DNA of 64,000 bases from Mycobacterium bohemicum DSM 44277 (GTDB taxonomy: Bacteria > Actinomycetota > Actinomycetes > Mycobacteriales > Mycobacteriaceae), in the NCBI RefSeq assembly GCF_001053185.1, contig NZ_CSTD01000002.1, positions 689,577-753,576 of the forward strand, in the 5' to 3' direction. The number at the start of each line of letters is the position of its first letter. Position 1 is the first letter of the stretch. Below, piece after piece: positions 26,778 through 34,978 of the stretch. A program made the position numbers and the translations under genes. The notes below the pieces were generated by a model that was not told the origin of the DNA, did no database searches, and was given only the letters and a program-made list of their open reading frames with translations.

Positions 26778-29193
26778 TACTTCGCCGAAGATACCGGCCG
26801 ACCTCAAAGCCGAGGTGCTCAGCATCTCCGCGGTGGGCGAGTATTACGTCGACCTGCGGCCCCGAACCGACTCGCCGCCCTACCTGCATGACGGCTCGGT
26901 GATCGCCGTGAACGACTCGACCATTCCCCAGCCCATCGGTCCGGTGCTCGACCAGAGCAGCGCGTTGATCAACAGCATCCCCAAGGGCAAGCTCGGTCAA
27001 CTGCTCGACGAGTCGTTCAAGGCATTCAACGGCGCCGGATACGATTTCGGATCCCTGTTCGACAGTTCGGCGCGCGTCTCGGGCGACCTCAACGGCGTGG
27101 GCAACCAAACACGCAGCCTGACCGAAGACACCGGGCCGTTCTTGGACGCGCAGGCGCAGACCGCCGACTCGATCCGAACGTGGGCGCACAGCCTCGCCGG
27201 GTTCAGTGGGCAGCTGGCCAAGAACGACCCGGAGTTCCGCACCCTGCTGCAACAGGGTCCCGGTGCCCTCAACGAGGCGTCCCGGCTGCTTGACCAGATA
27301 AAACCGACGCTGCCGGTCCTGCTGGCGAACCTCACCACGATCGGCCAGATCGGCGTTACCTATCACGCCTCGCTCGAACAGATGTTGGTGCTGCTGCCGC
27401 CGTTCACCGCGGCGATCCAGTCGTTCGTCGGCACCAAATCCCCGACCGGATTGGCCACGGGCGCATTCAATCTCATCATCAGTGATCCCCCCGCGTGCAC
27501 CGTCGGCTTCCTGCCGCCGAGTCAATGGCGTTCTCCGGCCGACACCCGCACCGTTGACACGCCGGACGGGCTGTATTGCAAGCTGCCGCAGGATTCGCCC
27601 ATCGCTGTGCGCGGCGCCCGCAACTACCCCTGCATGGGGCAACCCGGAAAACGCGCGCCGACCGTCGAAATCTGCGAGAGCGACAAGCCTTTCCAACCGC
27701 TGGCGATGCGACAGCACGTCTTCGGCACCTACCCGCTGGACCCCAACCTGATCGCGCAGGGCATCCCGCCCGACGACCGGGTCAACTGGAACCGGGAAAG
27801 AATCTTCGGGCCGGTGGAGGGAACTCCGCTGCCGCCGGGCGCGGTTCCGCGCGGAACGCCGCCGTCCGCGCTGCCGCCACCGGCGGCGCCGATCAGCCCG
27901 CTGGCGCAAATGGGGGAGGTGTCACCCATCGCGCCGATCGACGTACCTGCCGCGCCGCCCGGGCCCGCGCCGGCCCCCGTCCCGGAACCCGCTCCGCCGC
28001 CGGCGCCGGCGCCCGCGTCAGGCGCGCCCGCGCCGGAAGCGCCGCCGATCCAGCCTCCCGACCCGCGCAAGGACCTCGCCGAGCGCATCGCCGAGGAGAA
28101 GAACCTGCGGCAGAGCACCCGCCAGGGCGTGCAGTACCTCGCCCTGCAGTTCATGGCGACCCAGTGCGACAAGGACGACATCCTCGCCGGCAACGACGAC
28201 CCCGCGCTGCCCCTGGTCACCTGCTCGACCGACCACAAGGTGGCCTACCTGCTCGCGCCGTCGATCATCAGCGGCGACCAGATCGAGAACGCCAGCTCGT
28301 CGATGAACCAGCGCGGCATCGGGTACGTCGTCGACCTGCAGTTCAAGCCGGCGGCCGCCAACGTTTGGGCGGACTTCACCGCCGCCCACGTCGGTGAGCA
28401 GACGGCCTTCACCCTGGACTCCCAGGTGGTCAGCGCCCCGCGGATCAACGAGGCCATCCCGGGGGGCCGCACCCAGATCAGCGGCGGCGACCCGCCCTTC
28501 AACGCCGCGACGGCGCGCCAGCTCGCCAACGTCCTGAAGTACGGCTCGCTGCCGCTGTCGTTCGAATCCTCTGAGGCACAAACGGTTTCGGCGACGCTCG
28601 GGCTGACCTCGCTGCGGGCCGGGCTCATCGGCGGCGCGATCGGCCTGCTGCTGGTGTTGCTGTATTCGCTGGTGTATTACCGGGTGCTCGGCCTGCTCAC
28701 GGCGCTGTCGCTGATCGCTTCCGGTGCAATGATCTTCGCGATCCTGGTGCTACTGGGGCGCTACATCAACTACACCCTGGACCTGGCCGGCATCGCGGGC
28801 CTGATCATCGGCATCGGCACCACCGCCGACTCGTTCGTCGTGTTCTTCGAACGCATCAAAGACGAGATCCGCGAGGGCCGTTCGTTCCGCTCGGCGGTGC
28901 CGCGCGGCTGGGTGCGGGCGCGCAAGACCATCGTGTCCGGCAACGCCGTCACCTTCCTGGCCGCCGCGGTGCTCTACTTCCTGGCGATCGGCCAGGTGAA
29001 GGGCTTCGCGTTCACGTTGGGGCTCACCACGATCCTCGACCTGGTCGTGGTGTTCCTGGTGACCTGGCCGCTGGTCTACCTGGCGTCCAAGTCCCCGCTG
29101 CTGGCAAAGCCGGCGTACAACGGCCTGGGGGCCGTCCAGCAGGTCGCCCGCGAACGCCGGGCATCGTCGGTTGCCAAGACGGGACGGGGATAG
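26524..29193 (+). CDS. MceF-SecD chimeric protein
   Basis: 889 aa in one frame. Residues 1-430 or so are MceF: N-terminal anchor ([20 protein letters not shown]), MCE domain ([30 protein letters not shown]) and helical segment with Cys-containing GLYCKLPQ. A Pro/Ala linker spans about 430-512. From residue 513 ([20 protein letters not shown]) to the end it is SecD: head part of the P1 domain ([33 protein letters not shown]) and all of TM2-TM6 from about 697, including [20 protein letters not shown]. SecD TM1 and roughly its first 200 residues (with the DLQGG region) are absent; the MceF anchor takes the place of TM1, so the topology is coherent. Confidence 0.88.
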   Translation: MLTRFVRIQLAIFAIVGTIGVVVMALWYVQAPTLLGIGKMTVTLKLPATGGLYRFSNVTYRGVQIGKVTAVGLTPDGAKATLSLDTSPKIPADLKAEVLSISAVGEYYVDLRPRTDSPPYLHDGSVIAVNDSTIPQPIGPVLDQSSALINSIPKGKLGQLLDESFKAFNGAGYDFGSLFDSSARVSGDLNGVGNQTRSLTEDTGPFLDAQAQTADSIRTWAHSLAGFSGQLAKNDPEFRTLLQQGPGALNEASRLLDQIKPTLPVLLANLTTIGQIGVTYHASLEQMLVLLPPFTAAIQSFVGTKSPTGLATGAFNLIISDPPACTVGFLPPSQWRSPADTRTVDTPDGLYCKLPQDSPIAVRGARNYPCMGQPGKRAPTVEICESDKPFQPLAMRQHVFGTYPLDPNLIAQGIPPDDRVNWNRERIFGPVEGTPLPPGAVPRGTPPSALPPPAAPISPLAQMGEVSPIAPIDVPAAPPGPAPAPVPEPAPPPAPAPASGAPAPEAPPIQPPDPRKDLAERIAEEKNLRQSTRQGVQYLALQFMATQCDKDDILAGNDDPALPLVTCSTDHKVAYLLAPSIISGDQIENASSSMNQRGIGYVVDLQFKPAAANVWADFTAAHVGEQTAFTLDSQVVSAPRINEAIPGGRTQISGGDPPFNAATARQLANVLKYGSLPLSFESSEAQTVSATLGLTSLRAGLIGGAIGLLLVLLYSLVYYRVLGLLTALSLIASGAMIFAILVLLGRYINYTLDLAGIAGLIIGIGTTADSFVVFFERIKDEIREGRSFRSAVPRGWVRARKTIVSGNAVTFLAAAVLYFLAIGQVKGFAFTLGLTTILDLVVVFLVTWPLVYLASKSPLLAKPAYNGLGAVQQVARERRASSVAKTGRG

Positions 29194-29196
29194 CGC

Positions 29197-30588
29197 ATGG
29201 TTTCCTCCAAGGCATCCAAGGCATCCAAGGCATCCAAGGCATCCGAGGCTTCCGAGGCATCCGAACCGGCGGAGACCGCCGACGCGACGTCGGGCGCGAC
29301 CGAGTCGGCCGCCGTCGGCGCCGCGCAGCCGCGGCACAGCTTCCTCGCGCGGCTCTACACCGGCACCGGCGCGTTCGAGGTGATCGGCCGGCGCCGGCTG
29401 TGGTACGGCGTCAGCGGGGTGATCGTCGCGATCGCCATCATCAGCATCCTGTTGCGGGGTTTCACCTTCGGGATCGACTTCAAGGGCGGCACCACGGTGT
29501 CGTTCCCGCGCGGCGGCACGGTGCAGACCGCGCAGGTGTCCGACGTCTTCCGCAAGGCGCTGGGCAAGGACCCCGAGTCGGTCGTGATCGTCGGCAACGG
29601 TGCCTCGGCGACGGTCCAGATCCGCTCCGAGGCGCTGTCCAACGACCAGACGGCCAAGCTCCGCAACGCCCTGTTCGACGCCTTCCAGCCCAAGGGCAAC
29701 GACGGCAAGCCCAGTAAGCAGGCCATCAGCGACTCGGCGGTGTCGGAGACCTGGGGCGACCAGATCACCAAGAAGGCGCTGATCGCGCTGGCGGTGTTCC
29801 TGGTGCTGGTCAGCCTGTACATCATGGTGCGCTACGAGCGCTACATGGCCATCTCCGCGCTGACGACCATGGTGTTCGACCTGACCGTCACCGCGGGCGT
29901 GTATTCGCTGGTGGGCTTCGAGGTCAGCCCGGCCACGGTCATCGGCCTGCTGACCATCCTCGGGTTCTCCCTGTACGACACCGTCATCGTCTTCGACAAG
30001 GTCGAGGAGAACACCCACGGTTTCCAGCACACCACCCGACGCACGTTCGCCGAGCAGGCCAACCTGGCGATCAACCAGACGTTCATGCGCTCGATCAACA
30101 CCAGCCTGATCTCGGTCCTGCCGGTGCTGGCGCTGATGGTGGTGGCGGTGTGGCTGCTCGGCGTCGGCACGCTGAAGGACCTGGCGCTGGTGCAGCTCGT
30201 CGGCATCCTGGTGGGCACCTACTCGTCGATCTTCTTCGCGACCCCGCTGCTGGTGACCCTGCGCGAACGCACCGAGCTGGTGCGCTCCCACACCCGCCGG
30301 GTGGGCAGGCGGCGCGGCGCGGGCGCGAAGCGTCGGCGGCACCAAGCGCGTTCGCGCACACCGAGTCTGCGCCCGGTCCGTCGGTGGCGCTGGCCCAGTA
30401 CGACCCGCACACGGGCACCTTCGTCACCCCGGATGGACAGGTCTATCGGCAGTCGGACCTGGTCAAGACGTCATCCAAGGCGGCCCGGACGTGGAAGGAC
30501 ATGTTCGCGATCTGAAGGCCGCGGCGTTACAGGTCTCGGTGCACCTTGGCGGACAACGCCTTTGGGGTCAGCGCACCGAATCAACTGA
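29197..30588 (+). CDS. secF: SecF, C-terminus replaced by out-of-frame sequence
   Basis: Homology to SecF runs from the start to about residue 370: RLYTGTGAFEVIGRRRLWYG, TM1, FTFGIDFKGGTTVSFPRGG, TM2-TM6 with GLLTILGFSLYDTVIVFDKVEENT, and the terminal LLVTLRERTELVRSHTRRV. Beyond that the frame (RRHQARSRTPSLRPVRRWRW...) is Arg-rich nonsense to TGA 30588, antiphase to an Mce tail (30321-30515). All six membrane helices are present. It starts at ATG 29197, 3 bp after the chimeric mceF-secD. SecF normally pairs with SecD to use the proton gradient in late protein export; here its partner would be the chimera. Confidence 0.88.
   Translation: MVSSKASKASKASKASEASEASEPAETADATSGATESAAVGAAQPRHSFLARLYTGTGAFEVIGRRRLWYGVSGVIVAIAIISILLRGFTFGIDFKGGTTVSFPRGGTVQTAQVSDVFRKALGKDPESVVIVGNGASATVQIRSEALSNDQTAKLRNALFDAFQPKGNDGKPSKQAISDSAVSETWGDQITKKALIALAVFLVLVSLYIMVRYERYMAISALTTMVFDLTVTAGVYSLVGFEVSPATVIGLLTILGFSLYDTVIVFDKVEENTHGFQHTTRRTFAEQANLAINQTFMRSINTSLISVLPVLALMVVAVWLLGVGTLKDLALVQLVGILVGTYSSIFFATPLLVTLRERTELVRSHTRRVGRRRGAGAKRRRHQARSRTPSLRPVRRWRWPSTTRTRAPSSPRMDRSIGSRTWSRRHPRRPGRGRTCSRSEGRGVTGLGAPWRTTPLGSAHRIN
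29206..29259 (+). repeat. six 9-bp in-frame repeats (Ser-Lys/Glu-Ala)
   Basis: Six tandem units of TCC-(A/G)AG-GC(A/T) directly after the start of secF encode SKA four times and then SEA twice. The first four units are identical. They give an unusual repetitive cytoplasmic N-terminus, absent (from memory) in M. tuberculosis SecF. Confidence 0.8.
30321..30515 (+). pseudogene. detached C-terminal tail of an Mce protein (probably MceF)
   Basis: In the frame one base off secF, sequence 30321-30515 reads ...SAPGPSVALAQYDPHTG, then TFVTPDGQVYRQSDLV and ends AARTWKDMFAI at TGA 30513. The pattern aQYDP-tGt-v-PDGqvYrQsdL...W-dM is the C-terminal tail of Mce family proteins. There is no start codon or Mce domain before it. 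It most likely is the original 3' end of mceF, cut off by the secD'-secF block. Confidence 0.7.
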
Positions 30589-31099
30589 TCTTGTCCAGCC
30601 GGAACGGCTGGTCGATGTACAGCGGCTTGTTGGTTCCGCAGGCGCCGCTGGGGCCGGTGGTCTGTTCCCGTCCGGCCAGGACCGGCGACCCGAGCAATTT
30701 CTCACCGGTATCCGGGTTCGCGGGGTAGAAGTGGATGACGTCGTGCCCCGGGAATGAGGTGCCGTCCGGACAGGTCGTCCAGTTCGGGATGTCGCGCTTG
30801 ACGAACCAGGTGGAGCCCTCGTTCATGAATATCGGTGCGGTCCAACCCTGGTCGCTGACGACCTGACCGTCGCACCGGTAGGCCGTGGAGCACGAAGTGG
30901 TGACGGTCCAGGTGCTTCGCACCACCGGCTCCTGGTGGAACACCTCGTTCGTCCGGGCCCAGTCGCCGACCACCGTCGCGGTGTACGTCCCGTTGATGGA
31001 GGGGTCGTAGGCCCAGGCGGACGGTGCGAGGCCCCCCCCCCCCGCCATGCCCGCGGCGACAAGCGTTGCGCTTAACGCCCTATTTATCGAACGCATCAT
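30581..31099 (-). CDS. secreted mycobacterial protein, unknown function
   Basis: 172 aa with a signal peptide MMRSINRALSATLVAAGMAG... ending at AWA (cleavage about residue 30). The mature part has YDPSINGTYTATVVGDWART, paired Cys (TTSCSTAYRC, TTCPDG, SGACGTN) and FPGHDVIHFYP, suggesting a small disulphide-stabilised beta protein. It is convergent with the mce operon, with the Mce-associated genes just behind it. Twelve consecutive G in the coding strand (31032-31043) lie in the signal peptide; the present length keeps the frame open. ATG 31099 (ATG 31096 equally possible). Confidence 0.82.
   Translation of the reverse strand: MMRSINRALSATLVAAGMAGGGGLAPSAWAYDPSINGTYTATVVGDWARTNEVFHQEPVVRSTWTVTTSCSTAYRCDGQVVSDQGWTAPIFMNEGSTWFVKRDIPNWTTCPDGTSFPGHDVIHFYPANPDTGEKLLGSPVLAGREQTTGPSGACGTNKPLYIDQPFRLDKIS
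31032..31043. repeat. 12-base C/G homopolymer
   Basis: Twelve consecutive C on the plus strand, encoding four Gly codons in the signal peptide of the minus-strand secreted protein. A change of one or two bases would put the gene out of frame. Confidence 0.95.
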
Positions 31100-31207
31100 G
31101 TGCTCCTTGACGCGCTAATACCGCCATTTGCAAGCGAATCGAATTCACAGACTAACACCGCCCCGCATGCCACGGAATGGTTCAGCCCGGAGGCTGTGGT
31201 GGTGCGC

Positions 31208-31783
31208 TCATAAGACGTCGAATTTGTCGATGAGCCACGAACCCTTGACCTTTACCAAGGCCATCTTCAGGCTGCTCGACGTCACCACCGGTTCCGGCTT
31301 CGCGGTGCTTGTGGTCTTCTGCCTGATGAAAACAAGTACCACCGCCGAATTGGGGTGCATTTCCGACACCGCGGCCTTGACAACGCTGGCGGTCGTCGTG
31401 ACCTGGCCGCGCTGCGCCGCCGGCCCGACGACCTGGTCGGCGAAACGTTGGTAGTACGCCAGATAGTCCTCGCTGAGCCGGGATTTGGCGTTCGCGAAAT
31501 CGCGGTCGAGAGTGTCGGGCGAGTAGGACAGCAACGCCACCGCCCCGTCGCTGGCGGCCTTGATCACCTGGTGCGTCGCAGCGCGGTCGGTCTGCTCATC
31601 CGGGCGGTGGACGAAGTAGAAATAGCCGGCACCGAACCCGACCGCGCATACGAGGAGCACTGTCAACAGGATCGGACGCCACCTTGCCAGGCACCGACGC
31701 ATCCAGCGCGCCACCGCGCGGATTCGGCGGCCGGGCGCCGAATCCTGAAGCGACTCTTCGGGTGCTGCGCTGTCGACGGTCAT
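31208..31783 (-). CDS. Mce-associated membrane protein (Mam)
   Basis: 191 aa: short cytoplasmic N-terminus, one TM (ILLTVLLVCAVGFGAGYFYFV), then an extracytoplasmic domain with [29 protein letters not shown] and VVKAAVSEMHPNSAVVLVFI. This is the second member of the usual Mam pair. ATG 31783 overlaps the end of the first member by 4 bp. Mam proteins are thought to stabilise Mce complexes. A close paralogue lies at 51121-51813. Confidence 0.92.
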   Translation of the reverse strand: MTVDSAAPEESLQDSAPGRRIRAVARWMRRCLARWRPILLTVLLVCAVGFGAGYFYFVHRPDEQTDRAATHQVIKAASDGAVALLSYSPDTLDRDFANAKSRLSEDYLAYYQRFADQVVGPAAQRGQVTTTASVVKAAVSEMHPNSAVVLVFIRQKTTSTAKPEPVVTSSSLKMALVKVKGSWLIDKFDVL

Positions 31784-32505
31784 GGGACGAAGTCGACTCT
31801 GGACACCTTGAGCTCCCCGTTGTCGCGTTCGACCGTGACGACGATTCGCAATCGCCGCGATTCGGGCTGGGCCTGACCGGGTTTGGTGATCTCGGATTTC
31901 GCCGCGACCAGGACCACCGCCGAATCCTGCGTCATCGACTGTACGGCGGCGGCCTCGACGGTGCCCTTGGAGCTGGACTTCGACTGCTCGACCGCTTTGA
32001 CCAGATCTTCGCCACCCATCAGGACGCCGACCTTGAATGTCCCCGTCGTGTCATCGGCGAAGCGCTGGACGTCTTCTCTCGCCTTATTGGCATCGATGGA
32101 AATCATCAACACCACCGCTTTTCGGGCCGCCGCGGTGAACTCGGCGGTGCGCTGCCGCTGCTTGGCGACCTCACGGTGATGCCACACGAGATAGCCGCTC
32201 GCCGACAGCGCGGAGAGGCTCACCAGGATCGCGATTGCGGCGCCGAGGGCCCGCCGGCCGGGGCGACGGAGCCACCGGCGGCGCAGCGGGGTCGCGTCAA
32301 CTTCCTCGGCGGCGCCGGTGCCGCCCGACGTCGCATCGGCCTGTCGGCGCAGCAGATTCGCGCGTTCACGCGCCGCCTCGGCGCGGGCTTCGGCCCGGGC
32401 CAGTTCGTCTGCTTCGGCGTCCGAGCCGGGCGACGCGTCGGAGAGGACCCCGTCGCCGCGGGTATTGGCGTCGAGCGTCTCGGCTGGAAGCTCGCGTGGC
32501 GGCAT
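31780..32505 (-). CDS. Mce-associated membrane protein (Mam)
   Basis: 241 aa. A charged cytoplasmic N-terminus with a helical Ala/Glu/Arg segment (LARAEARAEAARERANLL), one TM (ALGAAIAILVSLSALSASGYLVW), and the Mam extracytoplasmic domain ending LRIVVTVERDNGELKVSRVDFVP. ATG 32505 has GGAGGTGAT upstream. Unlike most mce clusters the pair runs opposite to the mce genes, after two intervening minus-strand genes. Paralogous to 50198-51124. Confidence 0.92.
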   Translation of the reverse strand: MPPRELPAETLDANTRGDGVLSDASPGSDAEADELARAEARAEAARERANLLRRQADATSGGTGAAEEVDATPLRRRWLRRPGRRALGAAIAILVSLSALSASGYLVWHHREVAKQRQRTAEFTAAARKAVVLMISIDANKAREDVQRFADDTTGTFKVGVLMGGEDLVKAVEQSKSSSKGTVEAAAVQSMTQDSAVVLVAAKSEITKPGQAQPESRRLRIVVTVERDNGELKVSRVDFVP

Positions 32506-32613
32506 GGATCACCTCCCCGTCCGCACCTGCAAGAGAGAGCCACATTATCACTGCACGGCGAGCGCGCCGGCGCCGGAGCCGGTGATATCGGGCTGCGCTT
32601 CCTCTCGGAATGG

Positions 32614-32628
32614 GAGAATTCTATTCCC
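32614..32628. promoter_or_regulatory. operator-like repeat GAGAAT-TCT-ATTCCC
   Basis: 11 of 12 arm positions match the recurrent motif. It lies 31 bp before GTG 32660 and about 110 bp upstream of the Mam gene on the other strand. Confidence 0.5.
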
Positions 32629-32659
32629 ACCGCCGGTGGAGCTATGGCAAAGTATTGTC

Positions 32660-33064
32660 GTGCGATTCATCGTGGCAGCGGTCGCCGTTTTTCTGGGCCT
32701 CGGCGTGTTGGCGGCGCCCCAGGCTGCCGCCGCACCGGTCAATTGCGATTACCCCGATTGCACTCCGGGCATCATGCCGCATCAGGTCCTTGGCGCGCCG
32801 TGTGACAACACCACTTACTACGTGTTCGGCACCGCCGACTATTACGTGTCCTTCGCCACCCAGCCGGGCCGGTTGATGTTCTGCGGATCGCCGAGGCGGT
32901 ACGAGCCGCGATGGTTCCGTTCGCCTCCGATGGCCGGTGTCAAGGAAGAGAACTCGTCGTGCGTCGACTACCCGGAGTACTACGTGGCGCAGGCGCCCGA
33001 CGGGTTGTTTCTGGTGTGCAATGCCCACGACGGCACTCAAATCTGGGAACGCGGCGACACTTAA
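32660..33064 (+). CDS. secreted Cys-rich mycobacterial protein, unknown function
   Basis: 134 aa: signal peptide MRFIVAAVAVFLGLGVLAAPQAAAA, then a mature part starting PVNCDYPDCTPGIMPHQVLG with six Cys and several Tyr/Pro motifs (FGTADYYVSF, CVDYPEYYVAQ, ERGDT end). No membrane segment after the signal. It is divergent from the Mam pair and next to another small secreted protein. Start GTG 32660 chosen as the beginning of the signal peptide; the Shine-Dalgarno sequence is weak. I do not recognise a family with known function. Confidence 0.75.
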   Translation: MRFIVAAVAVFLGLGVLAAPQAAAAPVNCDYPDCTPGIMPHQVLGAPCDNTTYYVFGTADYYVSFATQPGRLMFCGSPRRYEPRWFRSPPMAGVKEENSSCVDYPEYYVAQAPDGLFLVCNAHDGTQIWERGDT

Positions 33065-33081
33065 GCCGACGCCCGGGCCGC

Positions 33082-33372
33082 TCACGGCCGATTGTTCGGA
33101 ATTTCCGGCCACGTCTGGAAGGGGCTGGGCCCGAAGTAATCGCCGTTGTGAATCGTGCCGTCCCTGTCGCGATGGTGCGCGTCGTGACAGGTAGTCGGAT
33201 CCCATTGGGGCCCCCACGCCGGATCGAAGGGCTGGCCCGGACACCAGTGGTACCCCACGAACGGCCATGGCGGATTGTCGGCGCGGGCGCTGGTCATCGC
33301 GCCGGCACTGGCCAATCCGATTCCGGTCGTCACGGTGATTGCTGCGGCAACCAGACGCGCGGCTGTATTCAT
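33082..33372 (-). CDS. small secreted protein, unknown function
   Basis: 96 aa with a signal peptide ending ASA/ARA near residue 31. The mature part NPPWPFVGYHWCPGQPFDPAWGPQWDPTTCHDAHHRD... is rich in Pro, Trp and His, with two Cys (WCPGQ and TTCHD). This composition is a familiar mycobacterial secreted type whose function is unknown. It is convergent with the preceding secreted protein (17 bp between stops). Confidence 0.78.
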   Translation of the reverse strand: MNTAARLVAAAITVTTGIGLASAGAMTSARADNPPWPFVGYHWCPGQPFDPAWGPQWDPTTCHDAHHRDRDGTIHNGDYFGPSPFQTWPEIPNNRP

Positions 33373-33483
33373 GAAAAAACCGTACCCGAACGGGCGTCAA
33401 AGCGGGCAAAGAAATCTGGTCGGAGCACGCCATGATTGCCCGTCCGAAACATGCAATGCGCCTTGGCGTCCGCGATTTCCCGG

Positions 33484-34116
33484 TCAGCCGAAATAGCCGC
33501 TTTTACCGACTGCCGTTGCGCCGTCAGCGCCCCCCACCTCATGCAGGCCGAGCAACCGCCGGCTCAGCTCGGTGAGCCGCGCCAGCAGGGTGTCGTCGTC
33601 GATGTCGGCCACCAGCGGGTGCATGACCGCGCTGCTGATCGCCCCCGAGAACATGGCCGCCTCGATCCGGCCGTCCAGCCCGGCGTCGCCCAACAACACC
33701 CGGTACAGCCGCTCCATAAACCGTTGGAAAGGCTCGTGTTCCGCGAGCAGCCGCACCACCACGGGATCGAATTGCAGGGTCCGCACCAACCGGCGGTCGC
33801 GAACCGCCATCTCCACCACGCGGATCAACAGCGCATCGCGGGCCTGCCGGCCTTCACCGTGCGCCTCGGCCTCCGCCAGCGCGGGTTCCAACCGGCCCAG
33901 TTCGCGCTCGGTGACGGCCAGGACGATCCGTTGCTTGGTCCGAAACTGGTGGTATACGGCGGCTTTGGTGATCCCCACGGCGTCGGCGATCATCTGCAAC
34001 GACGTCCCGCTGACACCGTGCTCGGCGAACAAGTCGAGCGCGGCATCCAGCACGCGCGTCCGGGCGGCGCTGTGTTGGACGACGCGCAATGCGCCGCCGG
34101 TCACCCCAGTCTCCAC
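33484..34116 (-). CDS. TetR family transcriptional regulator
   Basis: 210 aa. The helix-turn-helix IADAVGITKAAVYHQFRTKQ follows a standard TetR N-terminus (TRVLDAALDLFAEHGVSG). The ligand domain is of average length. It diverges from a four-gene membrane operon, and a perfect 20-bp palindrome (34147-34166) lies between the two starts, so it most likely represses itself and that operon. Start: ATG/GTG at 34116. Confidence 0.92.
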   Translation of the reverse strand: METGVTGGALRVVQHSAARTRVLDAALDLFAEHGVSGTSLQMIADAVGITKAAVYHQFRTKQRIVLAVTERELGRLEPALAEAEAHGEGRQARDALLIRVVEMAVRDRRLVRTLQFDPVVVRLLAEHEPFQRFMERLYRVLLGDAGLDGRIEAAMFSGAISSAVMHPLVADIDDDTLLARLTELSRRLLGLHEVGGADGATAVGKSGYFG

Positions 34117-34146
34117 ATGACGAGATTAGACCAGGCGTTGACCTTG

Positions 34147-34166
34147 AGCTAGCCGATCGGCTAGCT
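34147..34166. promoter_or_regulatory. 20-bp perfect palindrome, TetR operator
   Basis: AGCTAGCCGATCGGCTAGCT is an exact 20-bp palindrome, 31 bp from the TetR start and 36 bp from ATG 34202. Its position between divergent genes makes it the probable binding site of this TetR. Confidence 0.75.
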
Positions 34167-34201
34167 TCGCTGACATGTCACGTGGTAGCGAAGGAGCCGC
34201 G

Positions 34202-34978
34202 ATGTCCGACGACGGCGAAAGCGATGCGGTAAGCGCCCGCGGTTCGCTGCGGCGAACCGATGGTGAAGTCATTCTGTTGTGGACGCTGCCGGCTGCCGTG
34301 ATCATCTGGATCGCCTGCTATTTCCTGTTTCCCGGGTTCAATCCGCCGATGTCACCCACGATGACGGCGCAGCAGGTGGCCGCGTTCTACCGCGATCCGG
34401 CCCACCTCCCGGAGATCCGGTACAGCATGATCATGCTCAACTGGTTCGGGGTGTGCCTCATCCCGATTCTGGCCCTGATCGTGATGCAGGTCCGCAGGAT
34501 GGCGCACCGCACGCCGATCTTCTCCTACGCACTGCTGGGTTGCGCGGCCGGGGGCCCGACGTTGTTTCTCATCGCGAATGTCTGCTGGCTGCTGGCCGCC
34601 TTCCGGCCGGAGCGAAGCCCGGAACTCACGCAGATGTTCAACGACTTGGCCTGGATCACCTTCACCATCCTGGTCCCATTCTTGATCGGGCAAAGCGTGA
34701 TCCTAGCGCTGGCAATCTATTTCGACGGCGGGCCGCGTCCGGTATTCAGCCGCTGGGTGGCCCACTTCAACCTCCTCGTGGCCGCTGCGCTAACCCCCGC
34801 GGCGTTCGTCGGGCTATCCTTGTCCGGACCGCTGGCCTGGGACGGCGTGTTGTCGTTCTGGCTGAAAAACGTTGCCATCGCGGTTTGGATCGTTGTGATG
34901 GGCCTGGTTCTGCGGCAGGCGGTCTATCGGGAGCGCGCCGAATACCGCCGGGGGGAAAAGAAATTGGTCGACGCGTGA
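34202..34978 (+). CDS. multi-pass membrane protein, paralogue of the next gene
   Basis: About 258 aa with about six helices: WTLPAAVIIWIACYFLF, SMIMLNWFGVCLIPILALIV, YALLGCAAGGPTLFLIANVCWLL, ITFTILVPFLIGQSVILALAIYF, LLVAAALTPAAFVGL and AVWIVVMGLVLRQAV. RPERSPEL in a loop is shared with the next gene, so the two are paralogues and may form a heteromer. It is linked with NorE/NorF-like genes. ATG 34202 has AAGGAG at 5 nt. Family and function not recognised. Confidence 0.75.
   Translation: MSDDGESDAVSARGSLRRTDGEVILLWTLPAAVIIWIACYFLFPGFNPPMSPTMTAQQVAAFYRDPAHLPEIRYSMIMLNWFGVCLIPILALIVMQVRRMAHRTPIFSYALLGCAAGGPTLFLIANVCWLLAAFRPERSPELTQMFNDLAWITFTILVPFLIGQSVILALAIYFDGGPRPVFSRWVAHFNLLVAAALTPAAFVGLSLSGPLAWDGVLSFWLKNVAIAVWIVVMGLVLRQAVYRERAEYRRGEKKLVDA

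Noticed and set aside
26000..31000. Transposase or integrase at the secD'-secF insertion
   Set aside because: No transposase frame, terminal inverted repeats or target-site duplication could be found near either junction.
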